Assembly (NCBI GenBank): GCA_910588635.1
Contig: CAJUPW010000011.1
Coordinates: forward strand, 1 to 64,000
Length of the DNA stretch: 64,000 nucleotides
Direction of reading: 5' to 3'
From: an uncultured Oscillospiraceae bacterium
GTDB lineage: Bacteria; Bacillota; Clostridia; Oscillospirales; Oscillospiraceae
The notes beneath the pieces are model-generated. The model was not told the DNA's origin. It ran no database searches and saw nothing but the letters and a program-made list of their open reading frames with translations. Shown one piece after another: positions 1-7,512 of the stretch. Position 1 is the stretch's first letter. The number at the start of each line of letters is the position of its first letter. Position numbers and translations under genes: made by a program.

Positions 1-657
1 TCCATCTTCCCCGCCCTGGCGGGCGAGGTGGAGCGCCGGCTGGGCAAGCGGCTGTCCGCCGCCGACCTGAAAAACCTGTATACCCTCTACGACCACCTTG
101 CCCTCCCCACGGAGGTGATCCTCCTGCTGGTGGGCTGGTGCATCGAGGAGACCGTCCGGAAGTACGGCCCCGGCCGCAAGCCCTTCCTGTCCCAGATTCG
201 CAAGGAGGGTTTTTCTTGGGCGCGCCTGGGAATTGATACCATAGAGCGGGCCGAGGAGCGGATCACTAAGCTCACCCGCCTGCGCTCCCGTGAGAGCGAG
301 GTGCTCCGCCTGCTGGACATCGCCCCCCGCCCCCTGGTTCAGCGGGAGAAGGATTACATTGCCGCCTGGGACGGTATGGGCTTTGACGACGAGGCCATCC
401 GCATGGCCTACGAGCGCACCGTACTGAAGAAGCAGTCCATGGACTGGGGCTATATGAACGGCATCCTCCGCCGCTGGCACGAGAAGGGGCTGCATACCGC
501 CGCCGCCGTCCGCACCGGGGACCGGGACCCCCGCCCGGCCCGGGCCGGCGGGGCGCAGCGGGCGCTCCCTCCCGACCCAGGTCAGGAACAGCGAGCCCGG
601 GAGGACATGGAGCGTATGCGCCGGCTGATGGAACAGATGAAGCAGGAGGAACACTGA
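1..657 (+). CDS. DnaD-domain replication protein (5' end outside window)
   Basis: The reading frame is open from base 1, so the gene begins upstream; the GTG at 28 is only an internal codon. Two consecutive DnaD C-terminal-type modules are visible. The first is around LSAADLKNLYTLYDHLALP. The second contains the diagnostic YIAAWDGMGFDDEAI pattern followed by MDWGYMNGILRRW. The tail is charged and Arg/Glu-rich, ending MRRLMEQMKQEEH. DnaD proteins take part in primosome assembly and helicase loading on DNA in low-GC Gram-positives. The gene ends one base before a DnaC-like ATPase starts, so the two are almost certainly co-transcribed and probably act together in helicase loading. The family assignment is secure; the exact role of this paralogue is inferred. 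Confidence 0.85.
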   Translation, partial: SIFPALAGEVERRLGKRLSAADLKNLYTLYDHLALPTEVILLLVGWCIEETVRKYGPGRKPFLSQIRKEGFSWARLGIDTIERAEERITKLTRLRSRESEVLRLLDIAPRPLVQREKDYIAAWDGMGFDDEAIRMAYERTVLKKQSMDWGYMNGILRRWHEKGLHTAAAVRTGDRDPRPARAGGAQRALPPDPGQEQRAREDMERMRRLMEQMKQEEH

Positions 658-658
658 T

Positions 659-1663
659 ATGCCATATGACGCCAACGTACTGCGCCGGGCCGCCCGCCGG
701 CTGGAGGAGGAGAGCCGCCTGCGCCGGGACCGGACGGAACAGGCAAGACTGGAGGCCTACCGGCGCCAGCCCCGGCTGGAGCAGCTGGACCGCCGCATCC
801 AAGGCACCATGGCCGGTCTGGTGGCCGCCGCCCTCCGGCAGGGGGGAGACGCCGCCGCCGCCGTCCGGGCGGTGCGGGAGGAGAACCAGAGCCTGCAGCG
901 GGAGCGGGCCGTCCTGCTGGGCGGGCTGGGCCTGCCCGAGGACGCTCTGGATGACAAGCCTGCCTGTCCTCTGTGCCGGGACACCGGCTGGCAGGGGGCC
1001 AAGATGTGCCGCTGTCTGAGGCAGCTGTGCGCCCAGGAGCAGATCAAGGAGCTGTCCAAGCTGCTGGACCTGGGGGAGCAGTCCTTCGACACCTTCCGGC
1101 TGGACTACTACAGCCAGACCCCCTACCCCGGCCGGGGCGCCTCCCCCCGGGGCAACATGGAGCTGGTCTACGATGTCTGCCTGAGCTATGCCACCAAATT
1201 TGGCCGTTTCGCCATCAAAAACCTGTTTCTCTCCGGGGCGCCGGGGCTGGGCAAGACCTTCCTGTCCGCCTGCATTGCCCGCACCGTGTCGGAGAACGGC
1301 TTTTCCGTGGTCTACGACACCGCCGGCAATGTCTTTGCCCAGTTTGAGGCCCGGAAGTTCCTCCGGGACAGCCCCAATGGTCTGGACGCCCGGGACGAGA
1401 CAAGGCGGTATCTAAATTGCGACCTGCTCATTCTGGACGATCTGGGCAGCGAGCTGACCACCCAGTTCACCCAGTCCGCCCTCTACGAGCTGGTGAACAC
1501 CCGGCTGGTGGGGGAGAAACACACCGTCATCTCCTCCAACCTGTCCATGGAGGAAGCGGCCCGCCGCTATGCCCCTCAGATCGCCTCCCGGCTGGACGGG
1601 GAGTACCATGTGCTCCACTTCTTCGGCGACGACATCCGCCTGCTGCGGAAGAACCGGCTGTGA
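659..1663 (+). CDS. DnaC/DnaI-like AAA+ helicase loader ATPase
   Basis: A 334-residue ATP-binding protein of the DnaC/IstB group. The first ~90 residues are Arg/Glu-rich and probably helical. A Cys cluster follows (CPLCRDTGW, then CRCLRQLC near residues 100-122) that looks like a small zinc knuckle, as in DnaI-type loaders. The AAA+ core has Walker A GAPGLGKTF and Walker B LLILDDLGSE, with a later SNLSMEEAARRY sensor region. The start ATG sits directly after the DnaD-type stop and is preceded by GCAGGAGG. Expected role: loading the replicative helicase DnaC/DnaB together with DnaD. IstB transposition helpers share this fold, but there is no transposase nearby, so the replication role is preferred. 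Confidence 0.85.
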   Translation: MPYDANVLRRAARRLEEESRLRRDRTEQARLEAYRRQPRLEQLDRRIQGTMAGLVAAALRQGGDAAAAVRAVREENQSLQRERAVLLGGLGLPEDALDDKPACPLCRDTGWQGAKMCRCLRQLCAQEQIKELSKLLDLGEQSFDTFRLDYYSQTPYPGRGASPRGNMELVYDVCLSYATKFGRFAIKNLFLSGAPGLGKTFLSACIARTVSENGFSVVYDTAGNVFAQFEARKFLRDSPNGLDARDETRRYLNCDLLILDDLGSELTTQFTQSALYELVNTRLVGEKHTVISSNLSMEEAARRYAPQIASRLDGEYHVLHFFGDDIRLLRKNRL

Positions 1664-1697
1664 ATACAGGTTCCAAACCTGAAAAGGAGAATTTTCC

Positions 1698-2189
1698 ATG
1701 ATCTATGCCCTCATCGCCGCGGCTCTGGTGGCCGTGGACCAGATTGTCAAATATCTTGTGATGACCCACATCCCCGCGGGGGGGCACGTCCCCCTGGTCC
1801 CTTATCTTGTGGAGCTGACCTATGTGACCAACACCGGGGCGGCCTTCTCCATCTTCTCAGAGCACACCTGGGCTCTGGCCCTGGTATCGCTGGTCATGTC
1901 TCTGGCGCTGGCCCTGGCCCTGTGGAAAAACCTGTTCCGCCACCCCTTCGGCAAGCTGGCTCTCACCTTACTGCTGGCGGGAGCGGTGGGCAACCTCATC
2001 GACCGGGCCTTCCGCGGCTTTGTGGTGGACATGTTCAACGTGCTGTTCATGCGCTTCGCCGTGTTCAACGTGGCGGATATCTGCGTGGTGGTGGGGGGCA
2101 TCGCCGCCGGTGTCTACTACATGTTCCTGATGGACAGGCTGGAGCCCCGGGAGGAGACACCCAATGACGACGCTGAAGCTGACCGCTGA
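1698..2189 (+). CDS. lspA: Lipoprotein signal peptidase (signal peptidase II)
   Basis: A 163-residue polytopic membrane aspartic protease that cleaves signal peptides of diacylglyceryl-modified prolipoproteins. Typical length and four hydrophobic segments are present. Family motifs are in order: VDQIVKYLV near the N-terminus, TNTGAAFSIF near residue 44, GNLIDR with catalytic Asp102, and FNVADICVVVGG with catalytic Asp127. AAAAGGAGAATTTTCC precedes the ATG. The 3' end overlaps the downstream pseudouridine synthase by 26 nt, giving translational coupling; an lspA-rluD-type pair is common in Firmicutes. Substrates in this window would include the serpin and TctC lipoproteins. Confidence 0.96.
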   Translation: MIYALIAAALVAVDQIVKYLVMTHIPAGGHVPLVPYLVELTYVTNTGAAFSIFSEHTWALALVSLVMSLALALALWKNLFRHPFGKLALTLLLAGAVGNLIDRAFRGFVVDMFNVLFMRFAVFNVADICVVVGGIAAGVYYMFLMDRLEPREETPNDDAEADR

Positions 2190-3072
2190 CCGGGAGGGAG
2201 AGCGGGCGGACGGCTTGCTGGCCCGTCTGGTCCCCGATCTGACCCGCTCCGCCGCCCAAAAGCTGCTGGAGCGGGGGGCGGTCACGCGGGAGGGCCGGCC
2301 GGTGCGGAAGAACGACAGGCCCGCCCCCGGAGACATGCTGGAGGTGGTCCTCCCCGACCCGGAGCCCATTGACGTGCCGCCCCAGAACATCCCTCTGGAC
2401 GTGGTCTACGAGGACGCCGACGTGATCGTGGTCAACAAGCCGGTGGGGCTTGTTGTCCACCCCGCCCCCGGCCACCCGGACGGGACCTTGGTCAACGCTC
2501 TGTTATATCACTGCGGAACATCACTATCCGGAATCAACGGCCAGCTGCGCCCCGGCGTCGTTCACCGCATCGACCGGGACACCTCCGGGCTCATCATCGC
2601 CGCCAAAAACGACCGCGCCCACTTGGCCCTGGCCGCCCAGCTCCAGGACCACTCTCTGGCCCGGACCTACGAGGCGGTGGCGGTGGGCAGTCTGAAAGAG
2701 GACAGCGGCACGGTGGACGCCCCCATCGGCCGCCACCCTGCAGACCGGAAAAAGATGGCCGTGGACCGAAAGAACGGCCGGGAGGCGGTCACCCACTGGT
2801 CCATTCTGGCCCGGTATCCGGGATACACCCATGTGGAGTGCCGCCTGGAGACAGGCCGCACCCACCAGATTCGGGTCCATTTGGCCTCTATCGGCCACCC
2901 CCTTCTGGGAGATACGGTGTACGGGGCCAAAAAGGCGGTCCCCGGCCTGGCGGGACAGTGCCTCCACGCCCGGCGGCTGCGGTTCGTCCACCCCTCCACC
3001 GGGGAGCTGCTGGAGCTGGAGTGCCCCTTGCCGGACTGGTTCCGGGAGGTTTTGCGGAAAATTGATCGGTAA
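2164..3072 (+). CDS. RluA/RluD-family 23S rRNA pseudouridine synthase
   Basis: A 302-residue pseudouridine synthase. Residues 1-60 form an S4 RNA-binding domain (RSAAQKLLERGAVTREG). The catalytic RluA-type domain follows with VVNKPVGLVVHPAPGH and the catalytic HRIDRDTSGL motif containing the nucleophilic Asp. Later RTHQIRVHLASIGHPLLGD and LHARRLRF are also family signatures. The S4 domain plus core matches RluD, which modifies helix 69 of 23S rRNA, but Firmicutes carry several paralogues (YlyB, YjbO, YhcT), so the target site cannot be fixed; the position after lspA fits YlyB. The start lies inside lspA, and the next gene has its own promoter. Confidence 0.93.
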   Translation: MTTLKLTADREGERADGLLARLVPDLTRSAAQKLLERGAVTREGRPVRKNDRPAPGDMLEVVLPDPEPIDVPPQNIPLDVVYEDADVIVVNKPVGLVVHPAPGHPDGTLVNALLYHCGTSLSGINGQLRPGVVHRIDRDTSGLIIAAKNDRAHLALAAQLQDHSLARTYEAVAVGSLKEDSGTVDAPIGRHPADRKKMAVDRKNGREAVTHWSILARYPGYTHVECRLETGRTHQIRVHLASIGHPLLGDTVYGAKKAVPGLAGQCLHARRLRFVHPSTGELLELECPLPDWFREVLRKIDR

Positions 3073-3088
3073 TTGGCAAAAACGCCCC

Positions 3089-3117
3089 TTGACAACCCCG
3101 CAAAAACCGGATAGAAT
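3089..3117 (+). promoter_or_regulatory. Sigma-A promoter of the ileS T-box transcript
   Basis: TTGACA at 3089-3094 and TAGAAT at 3112-3117 are separated by exactly 17 bp. They lie 16 bp after the upstream stop codon and about 25-30 bp before the T-box leader. Confidence 0.85.
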
Positions 3118-3145
3118 ACGGAACACATATACAAAATGCGCGGAA

Positions 3146-3383
3146 AAGGACGAGTACCCGCCCCCGAGACGCGAAGAGAGCCGCCGTTTGGTGCAAGGCG
3201 GACGGGAGGGGACAGGGAAAATCACCTTGGAGCTGAGGGCTGAATGACAGTAGGCCCCTCCGGACGCCCCCGTTACCGGGCAGCTTTTGAGTGGCCGGGA
3301 TTTTGTGTCCCCGGCAAGAAGAGTGGTACCGCAGAGGTTTGCGCCTTTGTCTCTTTGTGGAGACAGAGGCGTTTCATTTTCCA
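3146..3383 (+). promoter_or_regulatory. T-box riboswitch (Ile specifier) controlling ileS
   Basis: This is the gene-free leader between rluD and ileS. It shows the Stem I signature GAGAGCCG followed by TTGGTGCAAGGCGG, a candidate specifier GAAAATCACC with the Ile codon ATC at 3221-3223, the AGTAGG element at 3250-3255, the GTTACCGGG/GAGTGGCCGGGA region, and the T-box GAGTGGTACCGCAG at 3321-3334. A terminator stem (3342-3353 with 3360-3371) and T-rich tract follow. In this family, uncharged tRNA-Ile pairs with the specifier and T-box and stabilises the antiterminator, allowing ileS expression. The specifier assignment is by eye; the T-box core itself is unmistakable. Confidence 0.93.
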
Positions 3384-3428
3384 CGAAAATCAAATGCGAA
3401 ATGTAATATAGCAAAGGAGTAATACAAA

Positions 3429-6197
3429 ATGGACTACAACAAGACCATCAATCTGCCAAAAACCGACTTTCCCATGCGGGCGGGGCTGCCCGCCCGGGAG
3501 CCCGACATGCTGAAACGCTGGGAGGACATGGACCTCTACCACGAGCTGTTGAAAAAGAATGAAGGAAAACCCCTTTACAGCCTCCACGACGGCCCTCCCT
3601 TCTCCAACGGCGCGCTGCACATGGGCCACGCCCTGAACAAGTCCATCAAGGACTTCATGACCCGCGCCGCCGCCATGCGGGGGTATCTCACCCCCTACAT
3701 CCCCGGCTGGGACAACCACGGCATGCCCATTGAGAGCGCCATCATCAAGCAGAACAAGCTCAACCGCAAGGCCATGTCCGTCCCCGAGTTCCGCACCGCC
3801 TGCCACGAGTTCGCCCAGCACTATGTGGACGTGCAGCGGGAGGGCTTTAAGCGCATGGGCGTCATCGGTGACTGGGAGAACCCCTACCTCACCATGTCCC
3901 CCTCCTTCGAGGCGGAGGAAGTGAAAATTTTCGGGGCTATGTATAAGAACGGCTATATCTACAAGGGCCTCAAGCCGGTGTACTGGTGCCCCCACGACGA
4001 GACCGCCCTGGCTGAGGCGGAGATTGAGTATCAGGACGACCCTTGCACCACCGTCTATGTGAAGTTCCCCATGTTGATGGACAACGCCAAGCTGACCCAC
4101 CTGGCCCCCGCAAACCTCTTTTTCCTGATCTGGACCACCACCATCTGGACCCTGCCGGGTAACCTGGCCATCGCCCTCCACCCCAGGGAGAGCTACGCCA
4201 TCGTCCAGGCGGACAACGGAGAACAGTATATCCTGGCTGAGGCCCTGGTGGAGAAGGTCATGAAGGTGGGCGGCGTGGAGAACTATAAGATTCTGGAGAC
4301 CCACCCCGGCAGCTTCTTTGAGAACATGGAGGCCAACCACCCCTTCCTGGACAAGACCAGCCGTCTTGTGACCGCCGAGTACGTCACCATGGACAGCGGC
4401 ACCGGCTGCGTCCACACCGCCCCCGGCTTCGGCGCGGACGACTACGAGACCTGCAAGCGATACAAGATCGAGATGGTGGTCCCCGTGGACGACCGGGGCC
4501 GCCACACCGACTACGCCGGCAAGTACGCCGGCATGAAGACCGAGGAGTCCAACCCGGTCATCCTGGCCGACATGAAGGAGAACGGGGCCCTGTTCGCCAG
4601 TGAGGATATCGTCCACTCCTACCCCCACTGCTGGCGGTGCAAAAACCCCATCATCTTCCGGGCCACCCCCCAGTGGTTCTGCTCGGTGGAGTCCTTCAAG
4701 GATGCCGCCGTGGCCGCCTGTGACGATGTCCGTTGGCTGCCCGGCTGGGGCATCGACCGGATGAAGTCCATGATTCAGGAGCGGGCCGACTGGTGCATCA
4801 GCCGCCAGCGCCGGTGGGGCCTGCCCATTCCCGTGTTCTACTGCGGGGACTGCGGCAAGCCCATCTGCACCGACGAGACCATCGCCGCCGTGTCCGCCCT
4901 GTTCGGGGAGAAGGGCTCCAACGCCTGGTATGAGACCGAAGCAGCGGACATCCTCCCCAGGGACTTCGCCTGCCCCCACTGCGGGAGCAAGTCCAGGTTT
5001 ACCAAGGAGGAGGACACCCTGGACGGCTGGTTTGACTCCGGCTCCACCCACTTCGCCTCCATGCAGAAGGACCAGGGCTTCTGGCCCGCCACCGTCTATA
5101 TGGAGGGCCTGGACCAGTACCGCGGGTGGTTCCAGTCCTCCCTGCTCACCGCGGTGGGCGCGCTGGGCAAGGGCGCTCCCTTCAAGGAGTGCGTCACCCA
5201 CGGCTGGACTGTGGACGGCGAGGGCAAGGCCATGCACAAGTCCCTGGGCAACGGCGTAGACCCCGCCGACATCTTCAAGAAGTACGGCGCCGACCTCATC
5301 CGCCTGTGGGCCGGCTCCGCCGACTACCATGTAGATGTGCGCTGCTCCGACAACATCTTCAAGCAGCTCTCCCAGAACTATCTGAAATTCCGCAACACCG
5401 CCCGGTACTGCCTGGGCAACCTGGACGGCTTCGACCCCAACAATCTGGTCAAGCCCGAGGAGATGGTGGAGCTGGACCGGTGGGCCGTCACCAAGCTCAA
5501 CGGCCTCATTGAGAAGTGCTTCGCCGCCTATGACAACTTCGAGTTCCACGTGGTCAGCCACGCCATCAACGACTTCTGTGTGGTGGAGCTGTCCAGCTTC
5601 TATCTGGATATCATCAAGGACCGGCTCTACTGCGAGGAGAAGGACGGGCTCCTCCGCCGCTCCGCCCAGACCGCCCTGTGGATGATTTTGGACACCATGA
5701 CCAAGCTCTTCGCCCCCATCCTGGCCTTCACCTGCGACGAGATCTGGCTGGCCATGCCCCACCGTGAGGGCGATGACCCCCGGAACGTCCTGCTCAACGA
5801 GATGAACAAGCCCTTTGCGGAGTATGCCCTGGAGGAGGACGCTATGTCCGCCTGGAGTGGACTGATCGACGTGCGCAACGCCGTCAATGTTGCTTTGGAG
5901 CAGGCCCGGAATGAGAAAAAGATTGGCAAGAGTCTGGAAGCTAAGGTAACAATCCCCTCCAACCGGATTGCCGGAAGCCAGCTGATCGGAATGGACGAGC
6001 TGGCCGACCTGCTGATTGTCTCCCAGGTGGAGGTATCCTCTGATGTGACAGATATTCAGGTGGAGCCCGCCGCCGGCGCAAAGTGTGAGCGCTGCTGGAA
6101 GGTGCTGCCTACCGTGGGCGCTGACAGCAAGCACCCCACCCTGTGCCCCCGGTGCGCCCGCGTCGTCGCAAAGTCCATTTCGTTTGAGGCACTCTAA
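3429..6197 (+). CDS. ileS: Isoleucyl-tRNA synthetase
   Basis: A 922-residue class I synthetase that charges tRNA-Ile. The HIGH signature is HMGH at residues 64-67 within GALHMGHALNK. The KMSKS-type loop is degenerate but recognisable as KAMHKSLGNGVDP near residue 600. The CP1 editing domain is in the middle (WTTTIWTLPGNLAIALHP). The C-terminal zinc finger is CERCWKVLP and CPRCARVV. Length is typical for the bacterial, CP1-containing type. AAAGGAGTAATACAAA precedes the ATG. It is monocistronic, controlled by the upstream Ile T-box, and followed by a strong hairpin terminator at 6328. Confidence 0.97.
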   Translation: MDYNKTINLPKTDFPMRAGLPAREPDMLKRWEDMDLYHELLKKNEGKPLYSLHDGPPFSNGALHMGHALNKSIKDFMTRAAAMRGYLTPYIPGWDNHGMPIESAIIKQNKLNRKAMSVPEFRTACHEFAQHYVDVQREGFKRMGVIGDWENPYLTMSPSFEAEEVKIFGAMYKNGYIYKGLKPVYWCPHDETALAEAEIEYQDDPCTTVYVKFPMLMDNAKLTHLAPANLFFLIWTTTIWTLPGNLAIALHPRESYAIVQADNGEQYILAEALVEKVMKVGGVENYKILETHPGSFFENMEANHPFLDKTSRLVTAEYVTMDSGTGCVHTAPGFGADDYETCKRYKIEMVVPVDDRGRHTDYAGKYAGMKTEESNPVILADMKENGALFASEDIVHSYPHCWRCKNPIIFRATPQWFCSVESFKDAAVAACDDVRWLPGWGIDRMKSMIQERADWCISRQRRWGLPIPVFYCGDCGKPICTDETIAAVSALFGEKGSNAWYETEAADILPRDFACPHCGSKSRFTKEEDTLDGWFDSGSTHFASMQKDQGFWPATVYMEGLDQYRGWFQSSLLTAVGALGKGAPFKECVTHGWTVDGEGKAMHKSLGNGVDPADIFKKYGADLIRLWAGSADYHVDVRCSDNIFKQLSQNYLKFRNTARYCLGNLDGFDPNNLVKPEEMVELDRWAVTKLNGLIEKCFAAYDNFEFHVVSHAINDFCVVELSSFYLDIIKDRLYCEEKDGLLRRSAQTALWMILDTMTKLFAPILAFTCDEIWLAMPHREGDDPRNVLLNEMNKPFAEYALEEDAMSAWSGLIDVRNAVNVALEQARNEKKIGKSLEAKVTIPSNRIAGSQLIGMDELADLLIVSQVEVSSDVTDIQVEPAAGAKCERCWKVLPTVGADSKHPTLCPRCARVVAKSISFEAL

Positions 6198-6235
6198 AAG
6201 AGTACCTCTCACTGCATTCCCTTGCTCCGCCGCTT

Positions 6236-6288
6236 CCAACCGCGACCCGCTCCGCTGGGCTCGCGGTTGGGGGCCGCCTTCGGCGGCC
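6236..6288. repeat. Two adjacent GC-rich hairpins after ileS
   Basis: CCAACCGCGA (6236-6245) pairs with TCGCGGTTGG (6261-6270). Directly after it, GGCCGCC (6272-6278) pairs with GGCGGCC (6282-6288) across a three-base loop. No reading frame is credible between ileS and the terminator. Similar GGCCGCC...GGCGGCC hairpins occur after efp (24171) and after the serpin (23672), suggesting a small dispersed intergenic repeat. Confidence 0.6.
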
Positions 6289-6327
6289 TTCCTGGGTCCC
6301 CGCGATCAAAGTCGAATCAAACAGACA

Positions 6328-6361
6328 CCGCCCGGCGCAGTTTTTGCGCCGGGCGGAATTT
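6328..6361 (+). terminator. ileS: Rho-independent terminator after ileS
   Basis: An 11-bp perfect stem (CCGCCCGGCGC with GCGCCGGGCGG) with a short T-rich loop, followed by AATTTT. Confidence 0.85.
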
Positions 6362-6459
6362 TAAGTCCTTTGTCAACGAATTCCCAATTAAGCGCCAATT
6401 TTCGGCATAATATTCACTTCCATTCGTCTATTATAGTGCCGAAACGCCCGTTTGCCCGT

Positions 6460-6609
6460 TTATTCGTTTTCTTTCTCCGCCAGATAATCTTCCATAACAA
6501 TGCGGACCATGCTGGCTACGCTCCGGCGCTCTTTATGCGCCTGAACCTCCAGCCGTTCTTTAAAATCGTTGGTCACGCGAAAACTGATTTGTGTCTCAGT
6601 CTTATCCAT
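6460..6609 (-). CDS. Small ribbon-helix-helix (CopG/Arc-type) DNA-binding protein
   Basis: A 49-codon gene read on the minus strand: it starts MDKTETQISFRVTND and ends DYLAEKENE. The pattern (short beta-strand TQISFRV, then helices FKERLEVQAHKERRS and VASMVRIVMEDYL) is that of Arc/CopG/MetJ ribbon-helix-helix repressors, which bind DNA as dimers. AAAGGGGGCGTTCGT precedes the ATG. It is divergently arranged with a small unknown gene at 6725, whose promoter lies in the 115-bp gap, so autoregulation and control of that neighbour are plausible inferences. No toxin-like partner is visible, so I do not call it an antitoxin. Codon use is more AT-rich than the flanking housekeeping genes. Confidence 0.75.
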   Translation of the reverse strand: MDKTETQISFRVTNDFKERLEVQAHKERRSVASMVRIVMEDYLAEKENE

Positions 6610-6658
6610 ACGAACGCCCCCTTTGGTTATCATTGTATACCAAAGATCGTCAGGTTCC

Positions 6659-6688
6659 TTGACATTCTTTTAGTTTTTTTGGTATTAT
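6659..6688 (+). promoter_or_regulatory. Promoter of the small gene at 6725
   Basis: TTGACA (6659-6664) and TATTAT (6683-6688) with an 18-bp T-rich spacer. It is in the divergent gap next to the ribbon-helix-helix gene. Confidence 0.7.
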
Positions 6689-6724
6689 GTGAATGTCAGT
6701 AAAAAATTAAAAGGAGGTTTTTTT

Positions 6725-6889
6725 ATGAAAAAAGAAGACATCACCTTGACCACCGAACAGTATCACACCCTGTATCTCCGGGCCTTTTCCCGTCTGGAGG
6801 ACATCTCCCGCCGGACCGAGCAGGCCATGCGGGAGCTGGAGGAGCTGCAGCTGAGTATGGGCGATCCGCCCATAGAGGAACAAACGTAA
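6725..6889 (+). CDS. Small uncharacterised protein (54 aa)
   Basis: The ATG at 6725 is chosen over an upstream in-frame ATG (6689) because it has a near-perfect AAAAGGAGG ribosome binding site 8 bp upstream. The product begins MKKEDITLTTEQYHTLY and ends GDPPIEEQT. The centre (RLEDISRRTEQAMRELEELQ) is strongly charged and predicted helical, possibly a short coiled coil. No membrane segment or signal peptide is present. I do not recognise the family. It has its own promoter and lies between the ribbon-helix-helix gene and rpsO. The good promoter and ribosome binding site argue that it is a real gene; the function is unknown. Confidence 0.65.
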   Translation: MKKEDITLTTEQYHTLYLRAFSRLEDISRRTEQAMRELEELQLSMGDPPIEEQT

Positions 6890-6917
6890 AATTTTCTCAA
6901 AAACATGGAATTTCCCC

Positions 6918-6946
6918 TTTACATCAGGAAAAAACTATGATATATT
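6918..6946 (+). promoter_or_regulatory. rpsO: Promoter of rpsO(-pnp)
   Basis: TTTACA (6918-6923), 17-bp spacer, TATATT (6941-6946). It lies about 125 bp before the rpsO start, leaving a long structured leader. Confidence 0.75.
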
Positions 6947-6952
6947 ATCCGA

Positions 6953-7070
6953 GCATGAAGCATGCGCCGTCCATCGCTTGGTTTCGGGATACGGCCCGCG
7001 CAGGTGCGCGGGGACGCACCCGCCCGCTACCCGGCCCTTGGACAGAACATTTTGAAAGGTGGAATTTTCC
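6953..7070 (+). promoter_or_regulatory. Candidate structured rpsO leader (S15 autoregulation)
   Basis: About 115 nt separate the promoter from the rpsO ATG. The region is very GC-rich with several possible pairings, for example GGTGCG at 7002-7007 with CGCACC at 7015-7020. S15 is known to bind its own mRNA leader in several bacteria, with unrelated structures in different phyla. The length and structure fit such a leader, but I cannot match it to a named Rfam class by eye. Confidence 0.4.
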
Positions 7071-7337
7071 ATGATCCGCAAGGACGAAAAGACGGCCGTT
7101 ATCGAGGCCAACCGCACCCACGAGACCGACACCGGCTCCCCCGAGGTGCAGATCGCCATTCTCACCGCCCGCATCAACGAGCTGACCGAGCACCTGAAGG
7201 TCCACATCCACGACAACCACAGCCGCCGCGGCCTGTACAAGATGATCGGCAAGCGCCGCAAGCTGCTGGATTACCTGATGGCCAAGGACATCGAGCGCTA
7301 CCGCGCCATCATCGCCAAGCTGGGCATCCGTAAGTAA
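7071..7337 (+). CDS. rpsO: 30S ribosomal protein S15
   Basis: An 88-residue primary 16S rRNA-binding protein of the small subunit. The sequence is canonical: DTGSPEVQIAILTARI, HLKVHIHDNHSRRGL, and KRRKLLDYL near the C-terminus. The ATG at 7071 is preferred to the in-frame GTG at 7059 because GAAAGGTGG lies 10 bp upstream and S15 proteins begin near this residue. The gene is followed by a hairpin and then pnp, the conserved rpsO-pnp order of bacteria. Confidence 0.97.
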   Translation: MIRKDEKTAVIEANRTHETDTGSPEVQIAILTARINELTEHLKVHIHDNHSRRGLYKMIGKRRKLLDYLMAKDIERYRAIIAKLGIRK

Positions 7338-7348
7338 GATTGTGAAAT

Positions 7349-7379
7349 ATAGGGCGGGCGTTTTCACGCTCCGCCCTAT
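7349..7379 (+). terminator. Hairpin after rpsO
   Basis: ATAGGGCGG pairs with CCGCCCTAT, with an inner GCG/CGC extension. No strong T tract follows, so it may be a partial terminator or an mRNA 3'-end stabiliser, allowing some read-through into pnp. Confidence 0.6.
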
Positions 7380-7409
7380 GTTCGCATATAGACCCCGGCA
7401 GTTTTTCTG

Positions 7410-7472
7410 GTCTTTTAGCAGTTGAATTTTGCCTTGGGCCGCGCCCAAGCTAAAATTCAAGTGCTAAAGGGC
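7410..7472 (+). promoter_or_regulatory. pnp: Very long hairpin in the pnp leader
   Basis: The arms 7410-7439 and 7443-7472 fold into a nearly continuous stem of about 28 pairs with a 3-nt loop and two single mismatches. Perfect blocks include TTGAATTTT (7422-7430) with AAAATTCAA (7452-7460), CTTGGGC with GCCCAAG, and TAGCA with TGCTA. An outer CCCCGG/CCGGGG (about 7393 and 7483) can extend it. In E. coli, pnp is autoregulated through an RNase III-cleaved leader stem of comparable form; the same logic here is inferred, not shown. Confidence 0.8.
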
Positions 7473-7512
7473 AGTGAAAGCTCCGGGGGAACCAATGAAA
7501 AGGAGAATCCAC

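Noticed and set aside
3390..6239. A 949-codon minus-strand frame across ileS
   Set aside because: Same GC-driven antisense artefact, covering the T-box end and all of ileS; no ribosome binding site or domain.
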